From CAVVPY01 sp963750295 (lineage in GTDB: Bacteria > Actinomycetota > Actinomycetes > Mycobacteriales > Jatrophihabitantaceae): DNA of 64,000 nt. Numbering within the stretch: position 1 is the stretch's first letter; each line of letters opens with the position of its first letter. A program made the position numbers and the translations under genes. Below the pieces are notes generated by a model. It worked only from the letters and a program-made list of their open reading frames with translations, ran no database searches and was not told where the DNA came from. This document shows positions 11,419 through 20,292 of the stretch, one piece after another. The stretch spans positions 1,302,001-1,366,000 of the forward strand of contig CAVVPY010000001.1 of the NCBI GenBank assembly GCA_963750295.1. Direction: 5' to 3'.

Positions 11419-12809
11419 GCCGTCTGGTCACCGATCACGTCGGCCAATTCGGCCTGTTGCTCGACCACGCGGTCCGGCGACGTCCCGCCCACCGCCGATC
11501 GTGACCGCAGCGCCCCCGACACCGACAGCACCTCGCGCACCGCCGGGGTGAGCCGCGGATCGATGTCGGCCAGTTGGTCGTCGCTCAGCTCGGGCAGCTC
11601 GAGGCCACGCTGCTCGCAGTAGGCCACGAAGGCGCCACTGATCTCGTGCGCCTCGCGGAAGGCCACCCCGTGGCGCACCAGCCACTCGGCCACGTCCGTC
11701 GCGAGCGCGAACCCGGCGGGCGCGGCAGCGGTCAACCGGTCGGTGTCGAATGTGAGCGTGGCGACGAGCCCGGTCACGGCCGGTAGCAGGACGAGCAGCT
11801 GTTCGACGGTGTCGAAGACCGGCTCCTTGTCCTCCTGCAGATCCCGGTCGTACGCGAGCGGGAGTGCCTTCAGCGTGGTCAGCAGGCCGACCAGGTTGCC
11901 GATGAAGCGCCCGGACTTGCCGCGCGCGAGTTCGGCGATGTCCGGATTCTTCTTCTGCGGCATGATCGACGACCCGGTGGACCAGGCGTCGTCCAGCCGG
12001 GCCCAGCCGAACTCGGGGGTCACCCACAGAATGATCTCCTCGCCCAGGCGCGACAGGTGCACTCCGAGCAGGGCCGTCACGAACAGGAACTCCGCCACGA
12101 AGTCACGGTCGGCGACGGCATCGATCGAGTTCGCGGCCGGACGGTCGAAGCCGAGTTCGGCGGCTACCGCGGCGGGATCCAGCGGCAGGGACGACCCGGC
12201 CAGCGCGCCCGAACCGAGCGGCGACACCGCGGCCCGGCGGTCCCAGTCGCGCAGCCGGTCGATGTCGCGGGCGAGGGCGTGCACGTGCGCGAGCAGGTGG
12301 TGTGCGAGCAGCACCGGCTGGGCGTGTTGCAGGTGCGTCAGGCCGGGCATCGCGACGTCCGGGTGGGTCAGCGCCTGGCCGACGAGCGCGTTCTCGACCT
12401 CGACGATCGCCAGCGTCAGCTGACGCACCTGATCGCGCAGGTACAGCCGCAGGTCGGTCGCCACCTGGTCGTTACGGCTGCGGCCGGCGCGCAACTTGCC
12501 CCCCAGCGTCCCGAGCCGCTCGATCAGCCCGCGCTCCAGGGCGCTGTGGACGTCCTCGTCGCCGGCCGTGGGCACGAAGTCCCCGGATTGGATGGCCGAG
12601 CCCAACTCGTCCAGCGCGCCGAGCAGCGCCGCGAGCTCGTCGTCGGTGAGCAGGCCGGCGCGATGCAGCACCCGCGCGTGCGCCCGTGACCCGCGCAGAT
12701 CGTAGGGCGCGAGTCGCCAGTCGAAGTGCACGGACAGCGACAGGGCGACCAACGCGTCGGACGGCCCGGACGTGAAGCGGCCGCCCCACAGCCTGCTCTG
12801 CCCACTCAT
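11400..12809 (-). CDS. argH: Argininosuccinate lyase
   Basis: This enzyme splits argininosuccinate into arginine and fumarate, the last step of arginine synthesis. The 469-residue protein has the family blocks in order: LWGGRF at residues 7-12, AGRSRNDQ near 108, THLQHAQP near 158-165 with the catalytic His, and the lyase signature GSSIMPQKKNPD at 279-290. ATG at 12809 follows argG by 10 bases. Residues before this Met in the longer open frame come from the argG 3' end read out of frame. Confidence 0.96.
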   Translation of the reverse strand: MSGQSRLWGGRFTSGPSDALVALSLSVHFDWRLAPYDLRGSRAHARVLHRAGLLTDDELAALLGALDELGSAIQSGDFVPTAGDEDVHSALERGLIERLGTLGGKLRAGRSRNDQVATDLRLYLRDQVRQLTLAIVEVENALVGQALTHPDVAMPGLTHLQHAQPVLLAHHLLAHVHALARDIDRLRDWDRRAAVSPLGSGALAGSSLPLDPAAVAAELGFDRPAANSIDAVADRDFVAEFLFVTALLGVHLSRLGEEIILWVTPEFGWARLDDAWSTGSSIMPQKKNPDIAELARGKSGRFIGNLVGLLTTLKALPLAYDRDLQEDKEPVFDTVEQLLVLLPAVTGLVATLTFDTDRLTAAAPAGFALATDVAEWLVRHGVAFREAHEISGAFVAYCEQRGLELPELSDDQLADIDPRLTPAVREVLSVSGALRSRSAVGGTSPDRVVEQQAELADVIGDQTAWATRT

Positions 12810-12819
12810 CGGCTGGTGC

Positions 12820-14016
12820 TCACCCACCGGCCAGGTCGCGACGGGCCGCGATCCGGCTCGGCAGTCCCCACAGTTGCACGAAGCCCTTGGCCAGCGTCTG
12901 GTCGAACGTGTCGCCCGTGTCGTAGGTGGCCAGGTGGAAGTCGTACAGCGACCCGGCGCCCCGGCGCCCGGTCGGCACCGCCATCCCACCCGCGAGGCGC
13001 ATCCGGATGTCGCCGGTGACGTGTTGCTGCGAGGACTCGATGAACGTGTCGAGCGCCCGCTTGAGCGGGCTGAACCACAGCCCGTCGTAGACCAACTCGG
13101 TCCACCGCTGCTCGACCTGGAACTTGAACCGCCGCAGGTCCCGCTCGACGGTGAGGTCCTCGAGTTCCTGGTGCGCGGTGATCAGCGCGATCGCACCCGG
13201 CGCCTCGTACACCTCACGGCTCTTGATGCCGACCAGCCGGTCCTCGACCATGTCCAGTCGCCCGACCCCCTGGGCGCCGGCGCGGGCGTTCAGTTGCAGG
13301 ATGGCGTCCAGGACGGACACCGGCTCGCCGTCGATCGCCGTCGGCACCCCGTCGGTGAACGACACGACGACCTCGTCGGAGGTGTCCGACGGTGGTTTGG
13401 TGTAGTCGTACAGGTCCTCGATCGGCGGGTTCCACGGGTCTTCGAGGAACCCGGTCTCGACGGCGCGCCCCCACAGGTTCTGGTCGATCGAGTAGGGCGA
13501 GCGCTTGGACTGGTCGATCGGCAGCCCCTTCTCCTCGGCGAAGGCGATCGCCTTGTCCCGGGTCATGCCCGAGTCGCGCACCGGCGCGATGACGGTGAGG
13601 TCCGGTGCGAGGGCGCCGATACCGACCTCGAAGCGGACCTGGTCGTTGCCCTTCCCCGTGCAACCGTGCGCGACCGTGTCCGCGCCGTGCATCGTGGCGG
13701 CCTGGACGAGGTGTTTGGCGATGATCGGACGCGACAGCGCGGACACCAGCGGGTAGCGCTCGAGGTACAGGCCGTTTGCGCGCAGCGCGGGCAGGCAGTA
13801 GTCCTCGGCGAACTCGTGCTTGAGGTCGAGGACGATGGATTCGGCAGCACCGCAGTCGAGCGCGCGCTGGCGGATGACGTCCATGTCCTCACCGCCCTGG
13901 CCGACATCCGCGGCGACGGCGACGATCTCGGCTCCCGTCTGGTCGGCGATCCAGCCGATGGCGACCGACGTGTCGAGACCGCCGCTGTAGGCGAGGACGA
14001 TCCTTCTCTTGGACAT
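12820..14016 (-). CDS. argG: Argininosuccinate synthase
   Basis: This enzyme joins citrulline and aspartate with ATP to form argininosuccinate. The 398-residue product starts MSKRRIVLAYSGGLDTS, the PP-loop ATP motif at residues 9-17. It also carries HGCTGKGNDQVRFE and the RSPYSIDQNLWGR segment of the family. Start and length are normal. It lies 10 bases after argR and 10 before argH. Confidence 0.97.
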   Translation of the reverse strand: MSKRRIVLAYSGGLDTSVAIGWIADQTGAEIVAVAADVGQGGEDMDVIRQRALDCGAAESIVLDLKHEFAEDYCLPALRANGLYLERYPLVSALSRPIIAKHLVQAATMHGADTVAHGCTGKGNDQVRFEVGIGALAPDLTVIAPVRDSGMTRDKAIAFAEEKGLPIDQSKRSPYSIDQNLWGRAVETGFLEDPWNPPIEDLYDYTKPPSDTSDEVVVSFTDGVPTAIDGEPVSVLDAILQLNARAGAQGVGRLDMVEDRLVGIKSREVYEAPGAIALITAHQELEDLTVERDLRRFKFQVEQRWTELVYDGLWFSPLKRALDTFIESSQQHVTGDIRMRLAGGMAVPTGRRGAGSLYDFHLATYDTGDTFDQTLAKGFVQLWGLPSRIAARRDLAGG

Positions 14017-14026
14017 GAGGCTCCGA

Positions 14027-14545
14027 TCAGGCGCTGGACGAGAGGGTAGTGAAGTGTTCGACGAGGCCTGCACCGCCGGCCGGATCGCGCGTGACGACCA
14101 AGATCGTGTCGTCGCCCGCGACGGTGCCGAGGACCTCGGGCAGGCGCGCGCGGTCGATTGCGCTGGCAAGGAAGTTCGACGCGCCGGGCGGGGTGCGCAG
14201 CACCACGAGGTTCGCGCTTGCCTCTGCCGAGACGAGCAATTCGCCGAGCAGGCGCGCCAGCCGGAGCGGTGGGCCGTCCTCGGCTCCGCGCGCCGTCAGC
14301 GGCGATCCGTCCTCGGGCACGACGTACACCGGGACACCACCGTCGGCCGAGCGCAGCTTCACCGCGCCGAGTTCGTCGAGGTCACGCGACAGGGTCGCCT
14401 GGGTGACCGAGTGCCCGCAGGCCTCGAGCGCATCTGCCAGTGCCGCCTGCGAACCGAACCGCTGCTCGGCCAGCAGTGCGATGATCCGGGCGTGCCGCGC
14501 CGCGCGGGTGGCGGGAGCAGGCAGCACGCCGCCGTTGCGATTCAT
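14027..14545 (-). CDS. argR: Arginine repressor
   Basis: An arginine-responsive repressor of the arginine genes. The 172-residue protein has an N-terminal winged helix (ARIIALLAEQRFGSQAALADAL, then SVTQATLSRDLDELGAVKL with the SR-DL recognition helix). Its C-terminal hexamerisation and arginine-binding domain shows VLGTVAGDDTILVV. ATG at 14545 overlaps the argF stop as ATGA. Being embedded in the operon it controls implies autoregulation; candidate operators lie upstream of argC. Confidence 0.95.
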   Translation of the reverse strand: MNRNGGVLPAPATRAARHARIIALLAEQRFGSQAALADALEACGHSVTQATLSRDLDELGAVKLRSADGGVPVYVVPEDGSPLTARGAEDGPPLRLARLLGELLVSAEASANLVVLRTPPGASNFLASAIDRARLPEVLGTVAGDDTILVVTRDPAGGAGLVEHFTTLSSSA

Positions 14546-15465
14546 GCTCGCTCCAGCAGCCACGTCAGCAGGGCCTTTTGCGCGTGCAGTCGGTTCTCGG
14601 CCTCGTCCCACACGACGCTTTGCGGGCCGTCGATGACATCGGCGGCGATCTCTTTGCCCCGGTAGGCGGGCAGGCAATGCATGACGATCGCGTCGGGTGC
14701 AGCACGCGTCAGCGCTGCCGCATCGACGCCGTAGGGCCGCAACGGCGCCTCACGCGCGTCCCGCTCGGCCTCGCGCCCCATCGAGACCCACGTGTCCGTG
14801 ACGACGACGTCCGCCCCGTCGAAGGCGGCATCGGCGTCGGAGGTGACCGTGATCGACGCGCCGGTCGCTGCGGCGATCCGCTCGGCGTCCGCGACGATCA
14901 CCGGGTCCGGCAGGTAGCCGTCCGGGCCGGCGATGCGCACGTGCAGGCCGGCCGCTGCTCCCCCGAGCAGGTACGAGTGCGCCATGTTGTTCGCCGCATC
15001 GCCGGCGTAGCAGAACGTCAGGCCCGCCAGGCGGCCCTTGTGCTCGCGGATCGTCTGCAGGTCGGCGAGGATCTGGCACGGGTGGAACTGGTCGGTCAGG
15101 GCATTCACGACCGGGACGCTGCTGTGCGCGGCCATCTCGTCGATACGGTCCTGCCCGTACGTGCGCCACACGATCGCGGCGACCTGACGGGTGAGGACGC
15201 GCGCGGTGTCCGCGATCGACTCGCGCTCGCCGATCGCCGCCAGCCGCGTGTCGAGGACGAGCGGCATGCCGCCCAGTTCGGCGACACCCGCCGAGAACGA
15301 CAGCTGGGTGCGCAGCGTCGGCTTGTCGAAGATCAGCGCCACCGACCGCGGCCCGTGCAGCGGCTGTTGCCGGTGCGGGTCGGTCTTGAGCGTGTCGGCC
15401 AGATCGAGGACGGTGAGCAGCTCGTCCGGCTCGAGGTCGTCATCGCGCAGGAAATGCCTGGTCAT
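14542..15465 (-). CDS. argF: Ornithine carbamoyltransferase
   Basis: This enzyme makes citrulline from ornithine and carbamoyl phosphate. The 307-residue protein contains FHPCQILADLQTI, the ornithine loop DTWVSMGRE and HCLPAYRGKEI, which identify an OTCase rather than an acetylornithine enzyme. The carbamoyl-phosphate motif reads PTLRTQ instead of the usual STRTR. The central Arg-Thr pair is kept but the last Arg is Gln. Four-base overlaps on both sides (argD, argR) indicate tight coupling. Confidence 0.94.
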   Translation of the reverse strand: MTRHFLRDDDLEPDELLTVLDLADTLKTDPHRQQPLHGPRSVALIFDKPTLRTQLSFSAGVAELGGMPLVLDTRLAAIGERESIADTARVLTRQVAAIVWRTYGQDRIDEMAAHSSVPVVNALTDQFHPCQILADLQTIREHKGRLAGLTFCYAGDAANNMAHSYLLGGAAAGLHVRIAGPDGYLPDPVIVADAERIAAATGASITVTSDADAAFDGADVVVTDTWVSMGREAERDAREAPLRPYGVDAAALTRAAPDAIVMHCLPAYRGKEIAADVIDGPQSVVWDEAENRLHAQKALLTWLLERA

Positions 15466-16628
15466 CGGCTGGTCGCGATCGCTGCAGCGAGCAGGTCGAC
15501 GGCTTCGTCGATCTCGGCCGTGGTGACGATCAGCGGGGGCGCCAGCCGGATCACGTCCGGCTTCACGGCGTTGACGAGCAGGCCGGCGTCGCGTGCCGCG
15601 GCCTCAACCGGGCCTGCCTCCGGGCTGGTGAGGACGAGCGCCCGCCACAGTCCACTGCCCCGGGCGCCGGAGACCAGCGGCGAGCGCAGGCCGTCGAGCC
15701 GGACGGCGAGGTGTTCGCCCGCGTGCTTGACGTGGTCGAGCAGGTCGTCGTCGCGGATGGTGTCGAGCACAGCCAGTGCGGCCGCGCACGAGACCGGGTT
15801 ACCGCCGAACGTGCTGCCGTGGTCCCCTGCGGCGAACAGCTCTCCGGCGGCACCGACGCCGAGGCACGCGCCGATCGGCAACCCACCACCGAGACCCTTG
15901 GCGAGCGTGACGACGTCCGGGCGTACGCCTTCGGCCTGGCTGGCGAACCAGTGCCCGGTGCGGCCGATGCCGCTTTGCACCTCGTCGACGACGAGCAGTG
16001 CACCCGCGTCGTCGCAGATCGTCCGCGCCGCGGCGAGGTAACCGCCCGGTGCCGGCACGACGCCGCCCTCGCCCAGCGTCGGCTCGACGAACACCGCAGC
16101 CGTTCGTGGCCCGACGGCCGCACGAAGCGCGGCCTCGTCGCCGTAGTCGACGAACCTGACGGGACCGGGCAGCGGCTGGAACGGATCGCGCTTGGCAGCG
16201 GTCCCGGTGATCGACAGCGCTCCCATCGTCCGGCCGTGGAAGCTGTTGTGGCACGCGACGATCTCGCCGCCGGGCCGGTGCTTGCGGGCGAGCTTGAGCG
16301 CACACTCGTTGGCTTCGGCACCGCTGTTGGCGAAGAAGACCCGGGCCGGTAGGTCGAGCAGCGCGACGAGCCGCTCGGCGAGCGCGATGCCGGGTTCATG
16401 CATGACCAGGTTGGACGTGTGCGCCAGGCGAGCCACCTGGTCGCTGACGGCACGCACGATCGCCGGGTGCGCGTGGCCGAGGCTCGAGGTGGCGATGCCC
16501 CCGACGAAGTCGAGGTACGCGCGGCCGTCGGTGTCCCAGACGCGGACGCCGCTGCCGTGCTCGAGTGCGATCGGTGGTGTGCCGTAGTTCGGCATCATCA
16601 CCGCGTCCCAGCGCTGCCTCATCGTCAT
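15462..16628 (-). CDS. argD: Acetylornithine aminotransferase
   Basis: A PLP enzyme that converts N-acetylglutamate semialdehyde to N-acetylornithine. The 388-residue protein shows the class III pattern: ANSGAEANECALKLAR, HNSFHGRTMGALS, VDEVQSGIGRTG, the PLP-lysine motif TLAKGLGGGLPIGA and STFGGNPVSCAAALA. ATG at 16628 overlaps the argB stop as ATGA; ATG 16622 is a less likely alternative. Confidence 0.96.
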   Translation of the reverse strand: MTMRQRWDAVMMPNYGTPPIALEHGSGVRVWDTDGRAYLDFVGGIATSSLGHAHPAIVRAVSDQVARLAHTSNLVMHEPGIALAERLVALLDLPARVFFANSGAEANECALKLARKHRPGGEIVACHNSFHGRTMGALSITGTAAKRDPFQPLPGPVRFVDYGDEAALRAAVGPRTAAVFVEPTLGEGGVVPAPGGYLAAARTICDDAGALLVVDEVQSGIGRTGHWFASQAEGVRPDVVTLAKGLGGGLPIGACLGVGAAGELFAAGDHGSTFGGNPVSCAAALAVLDTIRDDDLLDHVKHAGEHLAVRLDGLRSPLVSGARGSGLWRALVLTSPEAGPVEAAARDAGLLVNAVKPDVIRLAPPLIVTTAEIDEAVDLLAAAIATSR

Positions 16629-17512
16629 GCCGACTCCTTCGTCGCGACCACCATGGTGCCGATGCCCTCGCTGGTGAACATCTCGAGCAGCAAGGCGTGC
16701 GGTAACCGTCCGTCGAGGACGTGCGCACGCGGCACGCCGCCTTCGACCGCGCGCAGGCACGCCTCCATCTTCGGCAGCATCCCGGTAGCGAGGCGCGGTA
16801 GCAGTTCGGCCAGGTCACCGGCGTCGATCTCGCTGATCACCTCGGCGCTGTTCGGCCAGTCGGCGTAGAGACCCTCGACGTCGGTCAGCACGATCAGCTT
16901 CTCGGCCGCGAGCCCGACCGCGATCGCAGCTGCGGCAGTGTCGGCATTGACGTTGTAGGTCAGCCCGTCACGCCCGCGCGCGACGGTGGCGATGACCGGA
17001 ATGCGGCCGGCCCCGATCAGCGCGAGCATCGCCGACGGGTCGACCGCGACGACCTCACCGACCTGGCCGATGTCGATCACCTCGCCGTCGACGATGACCG
17101 ACCGGCGCTCAGCGGTGAGCAGGCCGGCGTCCTCGCCCGACATGCCGATCGCGAAGCTGCCGTGGTCGTTGAGCAGGTTGACGATCTCGGCATTCACGTG
17201 GCCGGTGAGCACCATGCGGACGATCGCCATCGTCTCCGGGGGCGTGACGCGCAACCCGCCACGGAACTCCGAGGTGATCCCGAGCCGGCCGAGGAGCTCG
17301 GTGATCTGCGGCCCGCCACCGTGGACGATCACCGGGCGCAGACCGGCGTAGCGCAGGAACATCACGTCCTCGGCGAAGCTCGCCTGCAGCGCGGGGCTGG
17401 TCATGGCGTTGCCGCCGTACTTGATCACGACGATCTTGTCGTGGAAGCGCTGCAGCCACGGCAGCGCGTCCACCAGGACGGCAGCCTTCTCGAGGGCACG
17501 GTCGCGGCTCAC
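16625..17512 (-). CDS. argB: Acetylglutamate kinase
   Basis: This enzyme phosphorylates N-acetylglutamate. The 295-residue amino-acid-kinase fold shows VVIKYGGNAM, VIVHGGGPQITELL, NLLNDHGSFAIGMSGEDAGLL and YNVNADTAAAAIA. The N-terminal helix (ALEKAAVLVDALPWLQRF) before the catalytic core is typical of arginine-inhibited hexameric NAGKs, so feedback control by arginine is likely. It overlaps argJ and argD by 4 bases each. Confidence 0.97.
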   Translation of the reverse strand: MSRDRALEKAAVLVDALPWLQRFHDKIVVIKYGGNAMTSPALQASFAEDVMFLRYAGLRPVIVHGGGPQITELLGRLGITSEFRGGLRVTPPETMAIVRMVLTGHVNAEIVNLLNDHGSFAIGMSGEDAGLLTAERRSVIVDGEVIDIGQVGEVVAVDPSAMLALIGAGRIPVIATVARGRDGLTYNVNADTAAAAIAVGLAAEKLIVLTDVEGLYADWPNSAEVISEIDAGDLAELLPRLATGMLPKMEACLRAVEGGVPRAHVLDGRLPHALLLEMFTSEGIGTMVVATKESA

Positions 17513-18660
17513 GAGCTGTAGGCCGAGTTCTCTTCGACATAGGCGTGGGACAGATCGTTGGTCCAGATCGTCGCGGACTCGGCGCCGGCGTGCAGGTCGA
17601 CCCGGATGTGGACGTCGCGTCCGGACAGGTCAACGCCGGACCGGTCGTCACCTGCCGCCCCGGCCCGGCACACCTGAACGCCGTTGATGGCGACATCGAG
17701 CGCGTCGGGATCGAATTCGGCGGACGTGGTGCCGATGGCGGCCAGGACGCGCCCCCAGTTCGGATCGCAGCCGAACAGCGCGCACTTGAGCAGGTTGTTG
17801 CGGGCGATACTGCGTCCCACCTCGACGGCATCGGTCTCGCTGGCGGCACCGGTGACCTCGACGCGAATCTCCTTCGTCGCACCCTCGGCGTCGGCGATCA
17901 ACTGCCGGGCCAGGTCGGCGCACACGGCGAGCAGCATCTCGGCGAAGGCGTCCGGCTCGGGCGTGATCCCCGACGCCCCGCTCGCGAGAAGCAGCACCGT
18001 GTCGTTGGTCGACATGCAGCCGTCGGCGTCCACGCGGTCGAAGCTCTGGCTGGTGGCCGCGCGCAGCGCCAGGTCGGCCGGGACGTGGTCGAGTACCGCG
18101 TCGGTGGTGATGACGCACAGCATCGTGGCCAGCCCCGGGGCGAGCATGCCGGCGCCCTTGGCCATGCCGCCCACCGTCCAGCCGTCGCGTGACCGAACCG
18201 CCTGCTTGGCGACGGTGTCGGTGGTCCGGATCGCGTCGGCCGCCGCCAGGCCCCCGTCGTGCGCGAGGTGGGTTGTGATCGTTGCGACGCCGGACAGCAG
18301 CGACCGCATCGGCAGCCGCTCGCCGATCAGTCCGGTGGAGCAGACCGCGACCTCGCCGGCGCCGATGCCCAGTGCCGTGGCTACTGCCTCCGCGGTGTCG
18401 TGGGTGTCGGCGAAGCCGGCCGGCCCGGTACACGCGTTCGCGCCGCCGGAGTTCAGGACCACCGCGCGCACACGCTGGTCAGCCAGCACCTGCTGCGTCC
18501 AGAGCACGGGTGCGGCCTTGACCCGGTTGGCGGTGAAGACCCCGGCGGCGAGCTCGGACGGCCCGTCGTTGACGACGAGCGCGAGATCCGGGCCGCCGTT
18601 CGCCTTGATTCCGGCCGCAATGCCGGCAGCACGGAAGCCCTGCGCGGCGGTCACGCTCAT
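17509..18660 (-). CDS. argJ: Glutamate N-acetyltransferase / ornithine acetyltransferase
   Basis: This enzyme recycles the acetyl group from acetylornithine to glutamate. The 383-residue precursor contains the self-cleavage site in MLAPGLATMLCVITTDA. The Thr of ATML becomes the N-terminal nucleophile of the beta chain. NSGGANACTG and KCALFGCDPNWGRVLAA are also present. ArgJ makes the cyclic route possible, in line with no argA or argE in this operon. It overlaps argC and argB by 4 bases. Confidence 0.96.
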   Translation of the reverse strand: MSVTAAQGFRAAGIAAGIKANGGPDLALVVNDGPSELAAGVFTANRVKAAPVLWTQQVLADQRVRAVVLNSGGANACTGPAGFADTHDTAEAVATALGIGAGEVAVCSTGLIGERLPMRSLLSGVATITTHLAHDGGLAAADAIRTTDTVAKQAVRSRDGWTVGGMAKGAGMLAPGLATMLCVITTDAVLDHVPADLALRAATSQSFDRVDADGCMSTNDTVLLLASGASGITPEPDAFAEMLLAVCADLARQLIADAEGATKEIRVEVTGAASETDAVEVGRSIARNNLLKCALFGCDPNWGRVLAAIGTTSAEFDPDALDVAINGVQVCRAGAAGDDRSGVDLSGRDVHIRVDLHAGAESATIWTNDLSHAYVEENSAYSS

Positions 18661-19670
18661 GGCGCGATCCCGTCGGTGGCGAGTCCGGCCGTCTCGGGCA
18701 GCCCGAGCATCAGGTTCGCGTTCTGGACGGCCTGGCCGGCCGCGCCCTTGCCGAGATTGTCGAGCGCGACGGTCACGACGATCCGGCCGGAGTCGAGGTC
18801 GAGCACCGCCTGCAGGTGAGCGGAGTTCGAGCCGGCGGTCGCCGCCGTGTGCGGTTGCTGACCGGTAGGCAGGACGTGGACGAACGGTTCGCTGTCGTAC
18901 GCGGCAGTCAGCGCGGCGCGCACATCGTCGGTCGTGACCGGCCGCGCCGGCCGCAGCGCTATCGAGGCCAGGATGCCTCGGGGCATCGGTGCGAGCACCG
19001 GCGTCATCGTCAGCGAGGTGATCCCGGCGGCCTGCTTGATCTCGGGCACGTGCCGATGCGCGCCGACCCGGTACCCGGACAGGTCACCCATGACCTCGCT
19101 ACCGAGCAGGTGTGCCAGCGCCGCGCGCCCCGCACCGGATGTCCCGCTCGCAGACACCAGCACGACGTCCTCGGCCGCGACCAGCCCGGACGCGACCAGC
19201 GGGGCCGCGCCGAGGATCGCGGCGACCGCGTGACAGCCGGTGTTCGCGACTCGGGTCGATGCCGTGATCGCGGCCCGCTGGCCGGGCAACTCGGGCAAGC
19301 CGTAGGTCCAGGCCCGGTGGTACTCGCCGCCGTAGTAGCGCTCGTGCGCAGCCGGATCGGTCAGCCGGTGGTCCGAACCGAGGTCCACGGTCGGCTGCCC
19401 AGGGTCGAGCGCGCCGGCCAGCGCCGCGGACGCGCCGTGCGGCAACGCGAGGAAGACCAGGTCGGCATCGCGCAACGCCTCGGGGGTGGTGTCGGCGAGG
19501 ACGAGACCGGCGACCGAGCGCAGGTGCGGGTGCACGTCCGCGATCCGCTGGCCGGCATTGCCGTGGGCAGTGACGGCGCCGACGTCGAGTTCCGGGTGTG
19601 CCGCGACGAGCCTGAGCAACTCGCCGCCCGCATAGCCGCTGGCGCCCGCGATGGCGATCCGATAGCCCAC
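18657..19670 (-). CDS. argC: N-acetyl-gamma-glutamyl-phosphate reductase
   Basis: An NADPH-dependent reductase and the first gene of the arginine operon. The 337-residue protein has the N-terminal Rossmann motif IAIAGASGYAGGELLRL, LALPHGASA, and the catalytic Cys in VANTGCHAVAAIL, where many relatives have NPGCYPTA. HRHVPEIKQ follows. The start is GTG at 19670. A CATAAT hexamer ends 7 bases upstream and no Shine-Dalgarno is visible, so a leaderless mRNA is likely. Confidence 0.95.
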   Translation of the reverse strand: MGYRIAIAGASGYAGGELLRLVAAHPELDVGAVTAHGNAGQRIADVHPHLRSVAGLVLADTTPEALRDADLVFLALPHGASAALAGALDPGQPTVDLGSDHRLTDPAAHERYYGGEYHRAWTYGLPELPGQRAAITASTRVANTGCHAVAAILGAAPLVASGLVAAEDVVLVSASGTSGAGRAALAHLLGSEVMGDLSGYRVGAHRHVPEIKQAAGITSLTMTPVLAPMPRGILASIALRPARPVTTDDVRAALTAAYDSEPFVHVLPTGQQPHTAATAGSNSAHLQAVLDLDSGRIVVTVALDNLGKGAAGQAVQNANLMLGLPETAGLATDGIAP

Positions 19671-19706
19671 CAGCAGAATTATGCACTACGCCGCAACTTC
19701 ATGCAT
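19671..19706 (-). promoter_or_regulatory. Candidate arg operon promoter with ArgR half-sites
   Basis: On the minus strand TGCATGAA and TGCATAATT, about 20 bases apart, resemble ARG-box half-sites (TNTGCATA-type). The CATAAT of the second doubles as a -10 element (19683-19678), 7 bases before the argC GTG. No good -35 is seen. The first half-site covers the stop codon of the upstream DUF4262 gene. Confidence 0.45.
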
Positions 19707-20217
19707 CGAGACGCAGGTCTCCCGGCCATCGCTGCCCGCCGGCGCGCAGCGAACAGTGCGGTTCCCAGGGCCAGGCACCCCGGCGATCGGGATAGACCGC
19801 TTGCACGGCCGGTAGCGACTCCCACGGTGCGCGGGCATACACCCGGTTCGCCGTCAGGATGACCGCACCCGGGTGCGGTAGCGCGAACATCCGCACCGGG
19901 CCCACCCCGGCACCGGCGAGAACCGGCACCTCGGCGCCGTCGGGCAGCACCGCCCCGGAACGGACCAGCTCGCCGAGGTAATTGAGCAGGGTGGCCGCGC
20001 GGGACGGCCCGAGACCGAACACCACGATCTCGGGATGCTCGAAGCCGGCCAGGCCGACGGTGTAGGCGAACGCAGTCGCCGACCGGTCGGCATCGACATG
20101 CTGGATCGCCCAGCCGACGCGCCTGATCGTGTCGCGGTACCACGCATCCTGCTGATCGAGCCACTGCCGCACCTGTACCGGATCGTCGCCGATACCTGCA
20201 TCGCATGCGTCGCACAT
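19699..20217 (-). CDS. DUF4262 domain protein
   Basis: A 172-residue protein of the DUF4262 family, function unknown. It begins MCDACDAG with a C-x-x-C pair. The family core then reads GWAIQHVDADRSATAFAYTVGLAGFEHPEIVVFGLGPSRAATLLNYLGELV. ATG at 20217 is chosen because AAGGGGA lies 6 bases before it; GTG at 20238 is also open. It ends 28 bases before argC and lies 75 bases after pheT, so it could be read through from pheST or have its own promoter. Confidence 0.8.
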   Translation of the reverse strand: MCDACDAGIGDDPVQVRQWLDQQDAWYRDTIRRVGWAIQHVDADRSATAFAYTVGLAGFEHPEIVVFGLGPSRAATLLNYLGELVRSGAVLPDGAEVPVLAGAGVGPVRMFALPHPGAVILTANRVYARAPWESLPAVQAVYPDRRGAWPWEPHCSLRAGGQRWPGDLRLDA

Positions 20218-20292
20218 CCGTTCCCCTTCGGTCGTCACCGAAGCTACGGTCGGGGTCTGACAATCGTGCAGCTCACCGCGCGTGCGGGAAGC

